This document shows, in pieces, positions 33,191-42,682 of a stretch of DNA of 64,000 bases. How positions within the stretch are numbered: the first letter of the stretch is position 1; each line of letters starts with the position of its first letter. The stretch lies in NCBI GenBank assembly GCA_947631255.1, contig CANRKT010000011.1, forward strand, positions 1 through 64,000, in the 5' to 3' direction. A model generated the notes under the pieces. That model did no database searches. It saw nothing but the letters and a program-made list of their open reading frames with translations, and had not been told where the DNA came from. The translations under genes were made by a program, and so were the position numbers. The stretch is from an uncultured Enterobacteriaceae bacterium. GTDB lineage: Bacteria; Pseudomonadota; Gammaproteobacteria; Enterobacterales; Enterobacteriaceae.

Positions 33191-35329
33191 TCAGCGTCTC
33201 AGGCGTAATGGCGTCGAAGATTTTAAGCAGCGATCATAGTAGTGCCGGATTTCGTCCAGACGCCTGCGGTCACGGCGATAGCGATTAATAGCCACGATAC
33301 TGCTTACTGCATAACATATCAGCATGGAGAGGAGTAACAGTGAAATAATGGTATAGCGCCAGTGACTATGACTATCGTTGATACTCTGTAAGACGACGTG
33401 TTGTGTGCCATTCGTATCGGTATAAGTGCTGGTAATGATACCTTTCGTCATAAAAGAAACCTGCGACAGCGTTTTTGCCAGACTCATAAACTCAGACCAC
33501 TGCTCCTGGGGCGGATAGTCATACAAAGATATTTGTGGCTGTGTGTGCATCGTCAGGTCCCGACCGTCATCATTGGTAATCACATAACCCCCCGCTATGG
33601 GAGTATTCAGTGATTGTGCGGCACGAATGATATCGCGGACAAAGAAGGGGGCAGTGGAAGCCATCACCAAGTTATTGAGTGATTCCGCACTGACCGGGCG
33701 TAATATCACATTGATACCCGTCAGTTTGCTTGTTTCTGCCCGTTTTACCAGGGTATTCCAGTCTTTAGTATTACCCAGATTAATCAGGGCATTTTTCAAT
33801 CGTACGCAGTCTTCTTCTGCCCGGCATAAGGCCTGGGTTTTTTTGACGATACCAGAGAAGTCATCCAGCAGTACCATACCTGATTTCTGAATCGCGGTTG
33901 CCAGTTGTGGGTTCACTTGGCTATGACCTTCTTTTGTCGTGGAAGGATTAATTTGTGATTTCACCGTTTCGGTCAGGGCGAGTGCTTGCTGAGTGGTTTC
34001 TGACGCTGATAATGGTGCGGGAGAAGAGTCTTTCCATCTGATTTTTGAGCAATCAAAAGGAAAGTAAGAGGAATTCTGACGGACAGAATATCTATCTGGA
34101 CTATTAATATGGCAGGCTCCCGTGCCACTAATTTTCAGCGTATCTCCGACGTGAAGCGTGTATTTATTCAGCTCACTAATGTTTGAAGCTTCAATCGTGT
34201 TCGCACCGTTCAACCATGAGGTGCTTATTTTTAACGGCATTTCTAGTGGTACCCACATCACCATCATTAATAAAGTGATAAGTGAACCACAGGCAATAAT
34301 CAGTGGGCGCAACCAGTGCTGAAGTGGGAACAGACGAACTTCGTCATGAAGAGAGAGAAAAGCGCCCTGACGTACAACATGCCCCCCCAGATAGATATCA
34401 ATATCGGTTTTCTTTCCCAGATCTTGGGTAATGTAGGGCTGCCAGTGTGCAGGGTAAATGAGGTCGATAATACCCAGTGAGATATTATTGAACTGGTCAT
34501 TGTTAGATTCACCGAAGAGTCCCCAGCGTTTAGGCGTACCGTGCAGGCTATGGATCTCACGAAACTGATGAGCCGCAATCGGAGAGAATATACTCAATAA
34601 ACTGGCTGCTATCAGTAGAAATGCACTGCCAACCAGCCAAGGCATCAGCCCTGATGGGCCAAGAATACTGAGTACCAGGATAAAGAAGGCAATACAAATC
34701 AGGATAGCTTCAGGGACTTGCCGGGAGGCCGTTAATGCGTACTCTTCTGGGGTTTCCTGACGTGTAGCGAGCAGTTCAATGGATTCGCTTTCTTCCCGGC
34801 GTATAAAAGCTTTCTGCTGAGAGTGGTCTTGTACTATATCCAGAGATGTTTCCTGACTGTAATTCTGTAAAGTATGACCATTGAGAGAAATAATCAGCGG
34901 CAGAGTATCAGTGAGTATCAGCTCAATGTCATTATCATTGGTAATATACTGCTCCCACAGCAGAGGCAGATGAATCTCTGTTGAGTCCAAATAAAAACGC
35001 CACTGATTAGTGTCATCGACAGAGAAACCATAACGTGTGATCGCATGGGTGAGGCAGACAACCGTATGGCTCCGGCTGGTCAGTTGCAGTTGGGAAGGCG
35101 GAGCGCTGGCACCTGAAGGGGCTATTACATACTCATCGCGTGAAGATAGTTCAAGATAATACTCAAGTGCTGCAAGTTCTTCCGGAGTTAGCTTACGTGT
35201 TGTCGCTCCGCTAAACGAAGATTCACGCGGAATATAAACGTGTTTTCTCAGGGTGTGCCATATTACTCCCCCAGCAATAAGGAAGCACGTCAGCATCGCC
35301 AGTAATAGAAGTAATGAGATGCTCATCAT
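33191..35329 (-). CDS. igaA: IgaA/UmoB-family inner-membrane repressor of the Rcs system
   Basis: This 712-residue membrane protein (711 in E. coli YrfF) holds the Rcs phosphorelay off by contacting RcsD. There are about five membrane segments: at the N-terminus (MSISLLLLLAMLTCFLIAGG), a pair near residues 206-245, one near 340-360, and one near 650-670. A periplasmic region lies between the last two, with cysteines in GTGACHIN and FDCSKI. The cytoplasmic GTPKRWGLFGESNNDQFNNI segment is strongly conserved. It lies 53 bases upstream of yrfG on the same strand and is divergent from nudE. Confidence 0.94.
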   Translation of the reverse strand: MMSISLLLLLAMLTCFLIAGGVIWHTLRKHVYIPRESSFSGATTRKLTPEELAALEYYLELSSRDEYVIAPSGASAPPSQLQLTSRSHTVVCLTHAITRYGFSVDDTNQWRFYLDSTEIHLPLLWEQYITNDNDIELILTDTLPLIISLNGHTLQNYSQETSLDIVQDHSQQKAFIRREESESIELLATRQETPEEYALTASRQVPEAILICIAFFILVLSILGPSGLMPWLVGSAFLLIAASLLSIFSPIAAHQFREIHSLHGTPKRWGLFGESNNDQFNNISLGIIDLIYPAHWQPYITQDLGKKTDIDIYLGGHVVRQGAFLSLHDEVRLFPLQHWLRPLIIACGSLITLLMMVMWVPLEMPLKISTSWLNGANTIEASNISELNKYTLHVGDTLKISGTGACHINSPDRYSVRQNSSYFPFDCSKIRWKDSSPAPLSASETTQQALALTETVKSQINPSTTKEGHSQVNPQLATAIQKSGMVLLDDFSGIVKKTQALCRAEEDCVRLKNALINLGNTKDWNTLVKRAETSKLTGINVILRPVSAESLNNLVMASTAPFFVRDIIRAAQSLNTPIAGGYVITNDDGRDLTMHTQPQISLYDYPPQEQWSEFMSLAKTLSQVSFMTKGIITSTYTDTNGTQHVVLQSINDSHSHWRYTIISLLLLSMLICYAVSSIVAINRYRRDRRRLDEIRHYYDRCLKSSTPLRLRR

Positions 35330-35623
35330 CTACCCATCAAACAGTCGTTTATCCATCAAGCGTAGCAATTTATAGCCTTATATAGTTGAATTTTCTTATG
35401 TTGTTTTCTGATAATTATCCCAAATTATCATCATGCTAGCAAATGGATACTGAATTAAACATAAGTTAAATCCTATTTACTTGCGAGATCTTGACATTGT
35501 GAAACTCACATGGTGCTGTACTATGCGCTAATGATCAGAATGTAAATAATAAATATGTGCGTTGCGTAAAGTACATGGCATATCGCACAATCACTCAATT
35601 GTCCCACTGTTAACGCCAGTCAC

Positions 35624-36184
35624 ATGAGCAAAATACTAAAAAAACCGACAATTTTACACGTAGAAACTGTGGCGCGGTCGCGGTTATTTACTATTGAAAC
35701 GGTGGATCTGGAGTTCAGTAATGGCGTGCGTCGGGTCTATGAACGCATGAAACCGAGTACGCACGAAGCTGTGTTAATCGTCCCTATTGTGGATGACCAT
35801 CTTATCCTGATCCGCGAATATGCTGTCGGTACGGAATCCTATGAGCTCGGTTTTCCTAAAGGGCTTATCGACCAAGGTGAGTCCGTCATTGAAGCTGCAA
35901 ACCGTGAGCTAAAAGAAGAAGTGGGTTTTGGCGCCAGAGAACTGACTTTTATTACCCGACTGGGTATGGCCCCTTCTTACTTCTCAAGTAAAATGAATAT
36001 CGTGATTGCTGAAAGCCTCTATGCAGAGTCTTTGGAAGGTGATGAACCAGAAGAACTTCCGCAGGTTCGCTGGCCTCTCACGAATTTGATGGCACTGCTC
36101 AATGAACAGGACTTCACGGAAGCACGCAATGTCAGTGCGCTGTTCCTGGTTAGGGAATGGTTAAAAGAGCAGGGGCGTCTGTAG
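35624..36184 (+). CDS. nudE: ADP compounds hydrolase NudE
   Basis: This 186-residue Nudix hydrolase acts on ADP-ribose, Ap3A and NADH in E. coli. The full Nudix box is present: GLIDQGESVIEAANRELKEE followed by VGFG (G-x5-E-x7-REx2EExG). The ATG at 35624 gives the same length and start (MSK) as E. coli NudE; its ribosome-binding site is weak. It is divergent from igaA across a 294-base spacer. Confidence 0.96.
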   Translation: MSKILKKPTILHVETVARSRLFTIETVDLEFSNGVRRVYERMKPSTHEAVLIVPIVDDHLILIREYAVGTESYELGFPKGLIDQGESVIEAANRELKEEVGFGARELTFITRLGMAPSYFSSKMNIVIAESLYAESLEGDEPEELPQVRWPLTNLMALLNEQDFTEARNVSALFLVREWLKEQGRL

Positions 36185-36194
36185 TCCTATCATA

Positions 36195-36228
36195 AAAGAT
36201 TAAGGGGCCAGTAGGCCCCTTAATCTTT
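36195..36228. terminator. Bidirectional terminator between nudE and mrcA
   Basis: Fifteen-base perfect stem AAAGATTAAGGGGCC / GGCCCCTTAATCTTT with loop AGTA, between convergent genes. The A and T rich stem ends give a short U tail on both strands. Confidence 0.88.
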
Positions 36229-36233
36229 CAGGT

Positions 36234-38780
36234 TTAGAATAATTCTCGTTCTTCACCATTATCCATAATGGTCGTTCCCGCTTCATTTATCGCCTGGTGT
36301 GTTGGCTGAGTGCCTTCAATAAAGTATTCGTCTCTACTGCTTCCACCGTTAGATAACTGACCTGTAGCGCGGTCAATATTGACTGTGACTATACCTGGTG
36401 GCGGAGTTAATGGCTCTTCCGGCACACCTTCAAGAGCAATTTTCATAAACTCATCCCAGGCTGGCTGAGCACTTTTCGCACCACCTTCATAACCTGAAAT
36501 CTGATCCTTAATCACCCCTGAAGCGCTGGTACGGCCCAAGTTACGGCGATGATCGTCAAAGCCTATCCAGACCGAGGTGACAACTCCGGGACCAAAACCT
36601 GAGAACCAAGCGTCTTTAGAACTGTTGGTGGTACCGGTCTTCCCGCCAATATCACGGCGTTTCAAGTCGCGACCTGCACGCCAGCCAGTGCCTTGCCAGC
36701 CTGGCTCGCCATAGACATTACTGTTTAGCCCACTTTTAATCAGAAATGCCAGCGGGGTACTTATCACATGCGGAGCATATTCAGATTCAAGGACTGATTT
36801 ATCAGCCGTCGCCTGTTGTAGTTCTGGCGTTGGAACCGTTATATTTTGCGCCATTTGAGACATCGCAACATCTTCAATACTCGGGTTATTTAGCATTTCA
36901 GACTTCGGAATATCGCCATAAATAACAGGAAGATCGCATTCCAGACAAGCGACTTTTGGCTGGGCTTCAAACAGGGTCTGGCCATTATCATTAACAATTT
37001 TGGACAGATAATACGGTGTCACCAGGAAGCCACCATTTGCCATCACCGAGTAGCCCCGTGCGACCTGTAAGGGGGTAAATTCTGCGGCTCCAAGAGCCAG
37101 AGATTCCGTGCGAACAATATTCTTTTCCGGGAAGCCGAAGCGTTGCAAATAATTAGCGGCATAGTCGACACCCATAGCCCGCATCGCGCGAACCATGACA
37201 ACGTTTTTCGATTGTCCCAGACCCTGACGCAGACGAATAGGGCCGGAATACACAGCCGGTGAGTTCTTCGGACGCCAGTCAGAGCCGGCGCCAGCATCCC
37301 AGCGAGAAATCGGCATATCATTGAGAATACTGGCTAGAGTCAGTCCTTTATCCATCGCAGCGGTGTACAGGAATGGCTTAATATTGGAACCTAACTGACG
37401 TAGTGCCTGCGTTGCGCGGTTAAATTTACTCAGATTAAAGTCAAATCCACCGACCAGAGCCAGCACCGCACCGTCGTTCGGGTTCAGCGAGACTAACGCC
37501 GAGTTAACGTCGGGTAACTGCCCTAACCACCAGGTGTCGTTTATCTGACGGACCCAAATTTGCTGGCCTGCCTGAACCACTGCACTGACGCTACGCGGTG
37601 TGGGACCTTGTGCGGTATCTGAGCGATAAGGACGTGCCCAGCGCATACCTTCCATTGGCAGGACAACCTCTTTCCCGTTAGCCATCAGGGCTGTGGCTTC
37701 AGTTGCACTGGCATGCGTGACCACTGCTGGCTGGAAAGGACCATAACGCGATATTTTTTTCAGCGCACTGAGGATAAGCGGTGTGTCCCAGGCGTTTTCT
37801 CCGGCCTTCCATAGCACTTGTGAAGGACCGCGATAGCCGTGGCGCATATCATAGGCAATGACGTTATTACGCAGCGCTTGTTCAGCACCGAGCTGAATAT
37901 TTCGGCTGATAGTGGTGTAAACCTTATATCCATCTTCGTAGGCATTTTCGCCATAGCGATCCAGCATATCCTGACGGACTAACTCTGACAGATAAGGGGC
38001 AGAGAATGCAATTTCCGGCGTGTGATAATAAGCGTCGATGGTCTGACTACGCGCTTCATCATACTGTGCATCAGTGATATAGCCTTCGCTGAGCATACGC
38101 GATAATACAACATTACGACGTGCGGTAGCGCGTTCGAGCGAGTAGATCGGGTTAAACGTAGAAGGAGCTTTAGGAAGCCCAGCGATCATCGCTATTTCGC
38201 TCAGCGTCAGTTCATTGACGTTCTTACCAAAGTAAACCTGTGCTGCGGCACCGACACCATAGGCACGATAGCCGAGATAGATCTTGTTGAGATACAGGTT
38301 AAGAATTTCATCTTTTGTCAGTAACTGCTCAATGCGTATCGCGAGGAAAACCTCTTTGATTTTACGTATTAGCGTTTTTTCCGGACTCAGGAAGAAGTTA
38401 CGTGCGAGTTGCTGGGTAATGGTACTGGCACCCTGAGAAGCGTGACCAGAGAACAGCGCAACGCTTGCCGCACGGAAGATACCAATAGGATCGACCCCAT
38501 GATGTTCGTAAAAACGACTATCTTCGGTGGCCACAAAAGCATGAATCATCACTGGGGGAATTTGATCCAGTGTCAAAGGAATACGACGCTTCTCGCCATA
38601 CTGGGCGATAAGTTCCCCGTCGGCACTGTAAACCTGCATGGGGGTCTGCAAGCGTACATCTTTTAAGGTCGCAACGTCAGGTAATTGCGGCTCAATATAT
38701 CTGTATAAGCCGTATAGCGAGGCCACACCAAGAAGTATGCAACAGATTGCAAGGATGAATAAATACTTTACGAACTTCAC
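36234..38780 (-). CDS. mrcA: Penicillin-binding protein 1A
   Basis: This bifunctional peptidoglycan synthase of about 848 residues has one N-terminal membrane anchor. The glycosyltransferase domain has ATEDSRFYEHHG (catalytic Glu), GASTITQQLARNFFLS and KIKEVFLAIRIEQLL. The transpeptidase has the SxxK serine in QLGSNIKPFLYTAAMD, the SxN motif GQSKNVVM and the KTGTTNSSKDAWF box. The GTG at 38780 gives MKFVKY as in E. coli, where a GTG start is also used. The in-frame TTG at 38804 is less likely. It is divergent from hofM. Confidence 0.97.
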   Translation of the reverse strand: MKFVKYLFILAICCILLGVASLYGLYRYIEPQLPDVATLKDVRLQTPMQVYSADGELIAQYGEKRRIPLTLDQIPPVMIHAFVATEDSRFYEHHGVDPIGIFRAASVALFSGHASQGASTITQQLARNFFLSPEKTLIRKIKEVFLAIRIEQLLTKDEILNLYLNKIYLGYRAYGVGAAAQVYFGKNVNELTLSEIAMIAGLPKAPSTFNPIYSLERATARRNVVLSRMLSEGYITDAQYDEARSQTIDAYYHTPEIAFSAPYLSELVRQDMLDRYGENAYEDGYKVYTTISRNIQLGAEQALRNNVIAYDMRHGYRGPSQVLWKAGENAWDTPLILSALKKISRYGPFQPAVVTHASATEATALMANGKEVVLPMEGMRWARPYRSDTAQGPTPRSVSAVVQAGQQIWVRQINDTWWLGQLPDVNSALVSLNPNDGAVLALVGGFDFNLSKFNRATQALRQLGSNIKPFLYTAAMDKGLTLASILNDMPISRWDAGAGSDWRPKNSPAVYSGPIRLRQGLGQSKNVVMVRAMRAMGVDYAANYLQRFGFPEKNIVRTESLALGAAEFTPLQVARGYSVMANGGFLVTPYYLSKIVNDNGQTLFEAQPKVACLECDLPVIYGDIPKSEMLNNPSIEDVAMSQMAQNITVPTPELQQATADKSVLESEYAPHVISTPLAFLIKSGLNSNVYGEPGWQGTGWRAGRDLKRRDIGGKTGTTNSSKDAWFSGFGPGVVTSVWIGFDDHRRNLGRTSASGVIKDQISGYEGGAKSAQPAWDEFMKIALEGVPEEPLTPPPGIVTVNIDRATGQLSNGGSSRDEYFIEGTQPTHQAINEAGTTIMDNGEERELF

Positions 38781-38860
38781 CTTAAGACTCTCATTCGGTT
38801 TCAATTGGGTAGTTTATAAACACCAGCCCGGTAGTATAAAGACAAGCCAGACGCTTTGAT

Positions 38861-38957
38861 ATACCCGTCATACTTCAAGTTGTCTGAGCGTTACCTTCGT
38901 CCAGCCCATGGAATCACAGAGTTTGTCTATGCTCATCGACGGGCTGGACTTGATATG
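38861..38957. repeat. Palindromic intergenic element between mrcA and hofM
   Basis: It starts with ATACCCGTCATACTTCAAG, a string I recall at the ends of common enterobacterial intergenic repeats. It contains the inverted repeat GTCCAGCCC (38899-38907) / GGGCTGGAC (38941-38949), with outer CTTCAAG / CTTGA partners. No coding frame is present. It may fold into an RNA stem in either transcript leader. A similar partial string (TTATTCAAGTTGCAT) occurs at about 15702 upstream of glpE. Confidence 0.45.
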
Positions 38958-39004
38958 TTCGGGTTGATGTCGAAGCGACATGCGAAAGAATAAGGAGATC
39001 GCGC

Positions 39005-39820
39005 ATGATATTTCCTGGCTGGAAAATTGGTTTAGATATACAAACGGAAGGCGTCCGTGCGATCGCCGTACAAAAGCATCGTCGAGGCTGGCAACTACGC
39101 CAGTGGTGGAATTTACCGTTTCCGTCGGTGGTTTTTACCGATAACATTTTATCGCAGCCCACGGTATTACTCGAGATACTGGATAGCTGGCGTAAACAGC
39201 TGCCACGTCGCTTTCGGCTAAGTGTGAGTTTTCCTGCGGAGCGTACCTTTCAACAAGATATTCCGATCCCAGATAAAAATTTAAGTGAAGCGATACGTGA
39301 GAACTACATCGCCTATACCACCGCTCGGCAATTACAGCTGCCTGACGCACAACTCTGCTATGACTACCTTGAACAAAGCGATGTTCTGAAGGTTACGGCT
39401 TCCCGACAGAGTGATCTTGAGATGCTTCTATCCAGCCTCGCCTCCGTGCAGTTATACCCAGATACCGTGACTCCAGGTGACAAGGTGCTCTACGCATTAC
39501 CTGCGAAATGCCATCCGCAAGCCTGTCAGTTCCGGGTTCATGAAGAGCCTGGCTATTGGTTGTGGGCATCCTGCAATCACACCATGTCTTCAGGCTGGCT
39601 GGATAAGCGACAATATTCAGATTTAACCGCACTTTGTCGATGGCTGAAAAGTGCACCTGAAAATATTGCTTTTAGTACTGCTGACCCCAGAGAAGAACCC
39701 TCTCTCCCGGTACAAGAACTTGATGCCTGGCAGTTACTCACACGGCTATATCCTCCGCTTCCACAAACAAAAGGGCGCTACACCATTGCCCTTGGGCTGG
39801 CATTCGGCGGAGCTTACTGA
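39005..39820 (+). CDS. hofM: PilM-like protein HofM (DNA utilisation)
   Basis: This 271-residue protein resembles E. coli HofM, a PilM-type actin-like protein of the type IV pilus assembly platform. The start MIFPGWKIGLDIQTEGVRAI and the LSVSFPAERTFQQDIPIP stretch are typical. The hof genes (comA-E like) let E. coli use double-stranded DNA as a nutrient. Its stop overlaps the hofN start by one base (TGATG). It is the first gene of hofMNOPQ and divergent from mrcA. Confidence 0.9.
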   Translation: MIFPGWKIGLDIQTEGVRAIAVQKHRRGWQLRQWWNLPFPSVVFTDNILSQPTVLLEILDSWRKQLPRRFRLSVSFPAERTFQQDIPIPDKNLSEAIRENYIAYTTARQLQLPDAQLCYDYLEQSDVLKVTASRQSDLEMLLSSLASVQLYPDTVTPGDKVLYALPAKCHPQACQFRVHEEPGYWLWASCNHTMSSGWLDKRQYSDLTALCRWLKSAPENIAFSTADPREEPSLPVQELDAWQLLTRLYPPLPQTKGRYTIALGLAFGGAY

Positions 39821-40359
39821 TGACTCCGTCGGTTAACTTATTACCCTGGCGTCATTCAGTGCGTCAGCGGCGGCAACGCTGTCGTATCAGTGCCATCGTT
39901 TCTGTCATAGCGCTGCTGATTAGCGGCTTTTCTGGAGGGGGGGTATTACTCCAGCGGCAGATAGCCGTAGTGCAAAAACAGGGAGGTGTGCTGGAAAACC
40001 AACACCGTAAGTTACAGGAGATTTTATATCAGCAGCAGGGGGAACCACTGCAAGGTGAGCAGCAATATCGAGGGCGGGAACAGCAGCATCGCGTTTTACG
40101 ATGGGAAACTATACTGACAGATTTGGCTAATAAATTACCAGAAAACAGTTGGTTACGATCGGTTGGTTGGCAGTCGAGTATGCTGACGTTAGAGGGTTAT
40201 ACCTCCGAGATAGAGGATCTTGAAAAAATTGAAACGCTATTAAAACAACTGCCGGGTGTCTTTCATATTAAGGCCGGTCCGGTCAGTTATCAGGGGGAGC
40301 AGGGGCTGGCATATACCTTCATCATGGAAGAAGCGGGAGGTGTACTTGTCCCACCTTGA
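39820..40359 (+). CDS. hofN: PilN-like protein HofN
   Basis: This 179-residue bitopic membrane protein has a short cytoplasmic N-terminus MTPSVNLLPWRHSVRQRR, carrying the NLLPWR motif that PilN uses to bind PilM. A single membrane helix (about 26-46) is followed by a coiled coil with EDLEKIETLLKQLPGVF near the end. Role inferred: inner-membrane part of the DNA-uptake pilus-like machine. It is tightly coupled on both sides. Confidence 0.88.
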   Translation: MTPSVNLLPWRHSVRQRRQRCRISAIVSVIALLISGFSGGGVLLQRQIAVVQKQGGVLENQHRKLQEILYQQQGEPLQGEQQYRGREQQHRVLRWETILTDLANKLPENSWLRSVGWQSSMLTLEGYTSEIEDLEKIETLLKQLPGVFHIKAGPVSYQGEQGLAYTFIMEEAGGVLVPP

Positions 40360-40810
40360 ACAACTCCTGACTCACAGCAGTCGTCGATATTTTTTTATAG
40401 TGCTGTCTGGTTTATTGCTGGTGGGGATGTGTGGTGGCTATGTGCTGCAGGCAGACTATCAGCAACAGTATCGTTATACCCAGCAACGAAACAGGCAGCT
40501 TGAGCAGCATATTGTTACTTTGCAACAAAAAGTGAATGCATTACCTGTCACGGAGATATTTACACCGGTGACTCTCGCACCAGTATTTTCTGTTATTGAA
40601 ACACTCAGAAAATCGGGAGGGCGACTGATTAACTGGCAGCCGGGTGAGCCGAAGGCGACGCTTGAACTCTTGCTTGGCTGGGAAAGAGTGCCCTGGGTAT
40701 TCCGGCATCTTTCATATTATCAAGGGATTAATCTGACATCATTTAAGATTGGTAGTACCAAAGATCCCATGATGGTAATGCTGACACTGGAATTCAGTTA
40801 TGAAAATTAA
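40346..40810 (+). CDS. hofO: PilO-like protein HofO, TTG start
   Basis: This protein of about 154 residues has one membrane helix (YFFIVLSGLLLVGMCGGYVL) followed by a coiled coil, as in PilO, the partner of PilN. The TTG at 40346 is chosen because GGGAGG lies 5 bases upstream and the reading then begins MSHLEQLL. An ATG at 40256 would require a 30-residue extension inside hofN without homology. It overlaps the end of hofN by 14 bases and the start of hofP by 11. Confidence 0.82.
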   Translation: MSHLEQLLTHSSRRYFFIVLSGLLLVGMCGGYVLQADYQQQYRYTQQRNRQLEQHIVTLQQKVNALPVTEIFTPVTLAPVFSVIETLRKSGGRLINWQPGEPKATLELLLGWERVPWVFRHLSYYQGINLTSFKIGSTKDPMMVMLTLEFSYEN

Positions 40811-41216
40811 TCACTGGATCCTCTACCTGGGAATGCTGTTATCGCAGGGAGGGCATACCGGCGTACGTAACCCATTTGTAATGCCATTATCATGGTGTGA
40901 CGCGACTTTTCAGCAACTTGACGGCTGGCGGTTACAAGGTGTGATTGTTTCAGACTCCCGTAGTCTGGCCTTAATGACTGACTCGCAACAACAGTCGTTA
41001 AGAGTGGTGCCGGGTTCTGTTTTGATGGCAGGGGTAACGGTCATGACGATTAGCCGAGACAGGGTCAGTGTGTCACTCACTGAAATGTGCGACGGAGCGC
41101 ATTATCACTGGTATTTACCTGGAGGAAAAAATGACAAGGAAAGTCATCATCATACTACTGTTATTCCTGCCGTTTATCACTCGGGCAAATCAGCGAATCA
41201 CCCTGATAGTGGATGA
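40800..41216 (+). CDS. hofP: HofP protein (PilP-like)
   Basis: This small protein of 138 residues corresponds by position and size to E. coli HofP (134), the PilP-like periplasmic linker of the hof cluster. The start MKINHWILYLGMLLSQGG resembles a signal sequence; RNPFVMPLSWC follows. Sequence similarity to E. coli HofP is low, as usual for this gene. Its last 86 bases overlap the start of hofQ in another frame, giving a His-rich tail (KESHHHTTV). Confidence 0.75.
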   Translation: MKINHWILYLGMLLSQGGHTGVRNPFVMPLSWCDATFQQLDGWRLQGVIVSDSRSLALMTDSQQQSLRVVPGSVLMAGVTVMTISRDRVSVSLTEMCDGAHYHWYLPGGKNDKESHHHTTVIPAVYHSGKSANHPDSG

Positions 41217-42369
41217 CGCGCCAGTGACTCAAGTCTTACAAGCGATAGCCGAGCAGCAACAGCATAACCTTGTTATTGCCCCAGGCGTCGAGGGTAAACT
41301 GTCGTTACATTTAGTCGATGTTCCCTGGGAGCAGGCTTTTTCCCTGGTACTGAAACTCGCTCATCTTTCCTCATCAAAAACCGGCAATATACTCCAGGTT
41401 CAGGGAAAGGAGAGTGTTGCTCGTCAGCAGGAACAGCAAGAGACAGCGCGTAAACAACGGATCCAGGCTCAGCCTTTAATACAAAAAGTGTATACCCCGC
41501 GCTATGCAGATGTGACTGAACTCTCAACGGCGCTGAAGCAAAATGGCGACAAACTGCTGGGGCCTCGGGGTCATATTACGGTGGATACACGCGCTAATCG
41601 CCTGGTGGTGCGGGACAATAAGCAGGCACAGCAGCACATCGCACAATGGCTGGTTGATATGGATATTCCAATGGGGCAAATTGAATTATCAGCGCACATT
41701 GTAACCATCAATCAGGAAGCATTACGCGAGCTGGGTGTAAAGTGGACCGCAAAAGCGAGTAACGGCAGTGAGTTATATCGACCATCAACGGGTACGAGTC
41801 ATCTGGCTGCTGGTGTCGTATCAGCAGGCTTCAACATTGGTCGAATTGGCGGGCAAATGCTGGAAATTGAACTTTCTGCTCTGGAACAGCAGCAGCGGCT
41901 TCATTTTATCGCCAGCCCTCGTCTGCTGGTGGCCCATCAACAGCCTGCCAGTATTAAACAAGGGACAGAGATCCCCTATCAGGTATCGGGTGGTGCGAAT
42001 CACGCAAGCTCAATTGCCTTTAAAGAAGCCGTGTTGGGCATGGAAGTGACACCTATTATCAATGCCCATGGTAATATCCGCTTAAAGCTACGTATTACCC
42101 AGAACATGCCGGGGAGAAGTATCCAGCATGCAGGAGGGGAAGCTCTGGCTATTGATAAGCAGGAAATAGAAACTCAGGTTGAAGTACGGGATGGTGAAAC
42201 TCTTGCCTTAGGCGGGATTTTTCAGCAACAACACCGTGCAGGCTCCCGAAATGTCCCTTTACTCAGCGATATTCCGTTGATAGGCCGGCTATTTCATCAG
42301 GATAATAAGAAAAGTCAGAGGCAGGAGCTAGTGGTGTTTATTACACCTAAATTACTGCAAAAACCGTAA
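41131..42369 (+). CDS. hofQ: Secretin HofQ (DNA-uptake outer-membrane pore)
   Basis: This 412-residue outer-membrane secretin of the PilQ type has a signal peptide MTRKVIIILLLFLPFITRA. STN/N0-like (ITLIVDDAPVTQVLQAIAEQ) and N1 domains follow, then the secretin domain with EVRDGETLALGGIFQQQ and VPLLSDIPLIGRLF. The ATG at 41131 follows GGAGG and gives the E. coli length. It should form the channel for incoming DNA. No hofB/hofC-type ATPase genes are in this window. Confidence 0.93.
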   Translation: MTRKVIIILLLFLPFITRANQRITLIVDDAPVTQVLQAIAEQQQHNLVIAPGVEGKLSLHLVDVPWEQAFSLVLKLAHLSSSKTGNILQVQGKESVARQQEQQETARKQRIQAQPLIQKVYTPRYADVTELSTALKQNGDKLLGPRGHITVDTRANRLVVRDNKQAQQHIAQWLVDMDIPMGQIELSAHIVTINQEALRELGVKWTAKASNGSELYRPSTGTSHLAAGVVSAGFNIGRIGGQMLEIELSALEQQQRLHFIASPRLLVAHQQPASIKQGTEIPYQVSGGANHASSIAFKEAVLGMEVTPIINAHGNIRLKLRITQNMPGRSIQHAGGEALAIDKQEIETQVEVRDGETLALGGIFQQQHRAGSRNVPLLSDIPLIGRLFHQDNKKSQRQELVVFITPKLLQKP

Positions 42370-42396
42370 AATACTTCCTCATCTTTACGGGTTTTT
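42364..42396 (+). terminator. Terminator of hofMNOPQ
   Basis: Seven-base stem CCGTAAA / TTTACGG with a 13-base loop, overlapping the hofQ stop and followed by GTTTTTC. Intrinsic terminator of modest strength. Confidence 0.6.
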
Positions 42397-42682
42397 CTGT
42401 GAATAGATGCCCAGATATTTGACGTAAGGGAGGAATTAGCTTACAAGGTGTACCGTTTCAAGAAACCGGGTAATGATATTCTGTAACTGATAAAACCGTT
42501 CATTTTGCCATCTTATGGAAATGAATGATTTATTCAGTTGCCAAACAGCCTTGAGTGTTGAGATAATTTTTAGTCTGATTCTCGACTCACGCTTATGAGG
42601 TTTCAGTTCATGTCCCGCTGCACCTGGTGAATACCGGGCGGGTTGTTTATCATCAACGAATAGTCGTAGTAATACCAAAAAA
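42397..42682 (+). other. aroK upstream region
   Basis: These 286 bases have no gene. A plus-strand leader for the aroK-trpS superoperon is expected here. I see no recognisable operator, and antisense frames in this stretch have no family features. Confidence 0.5.
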
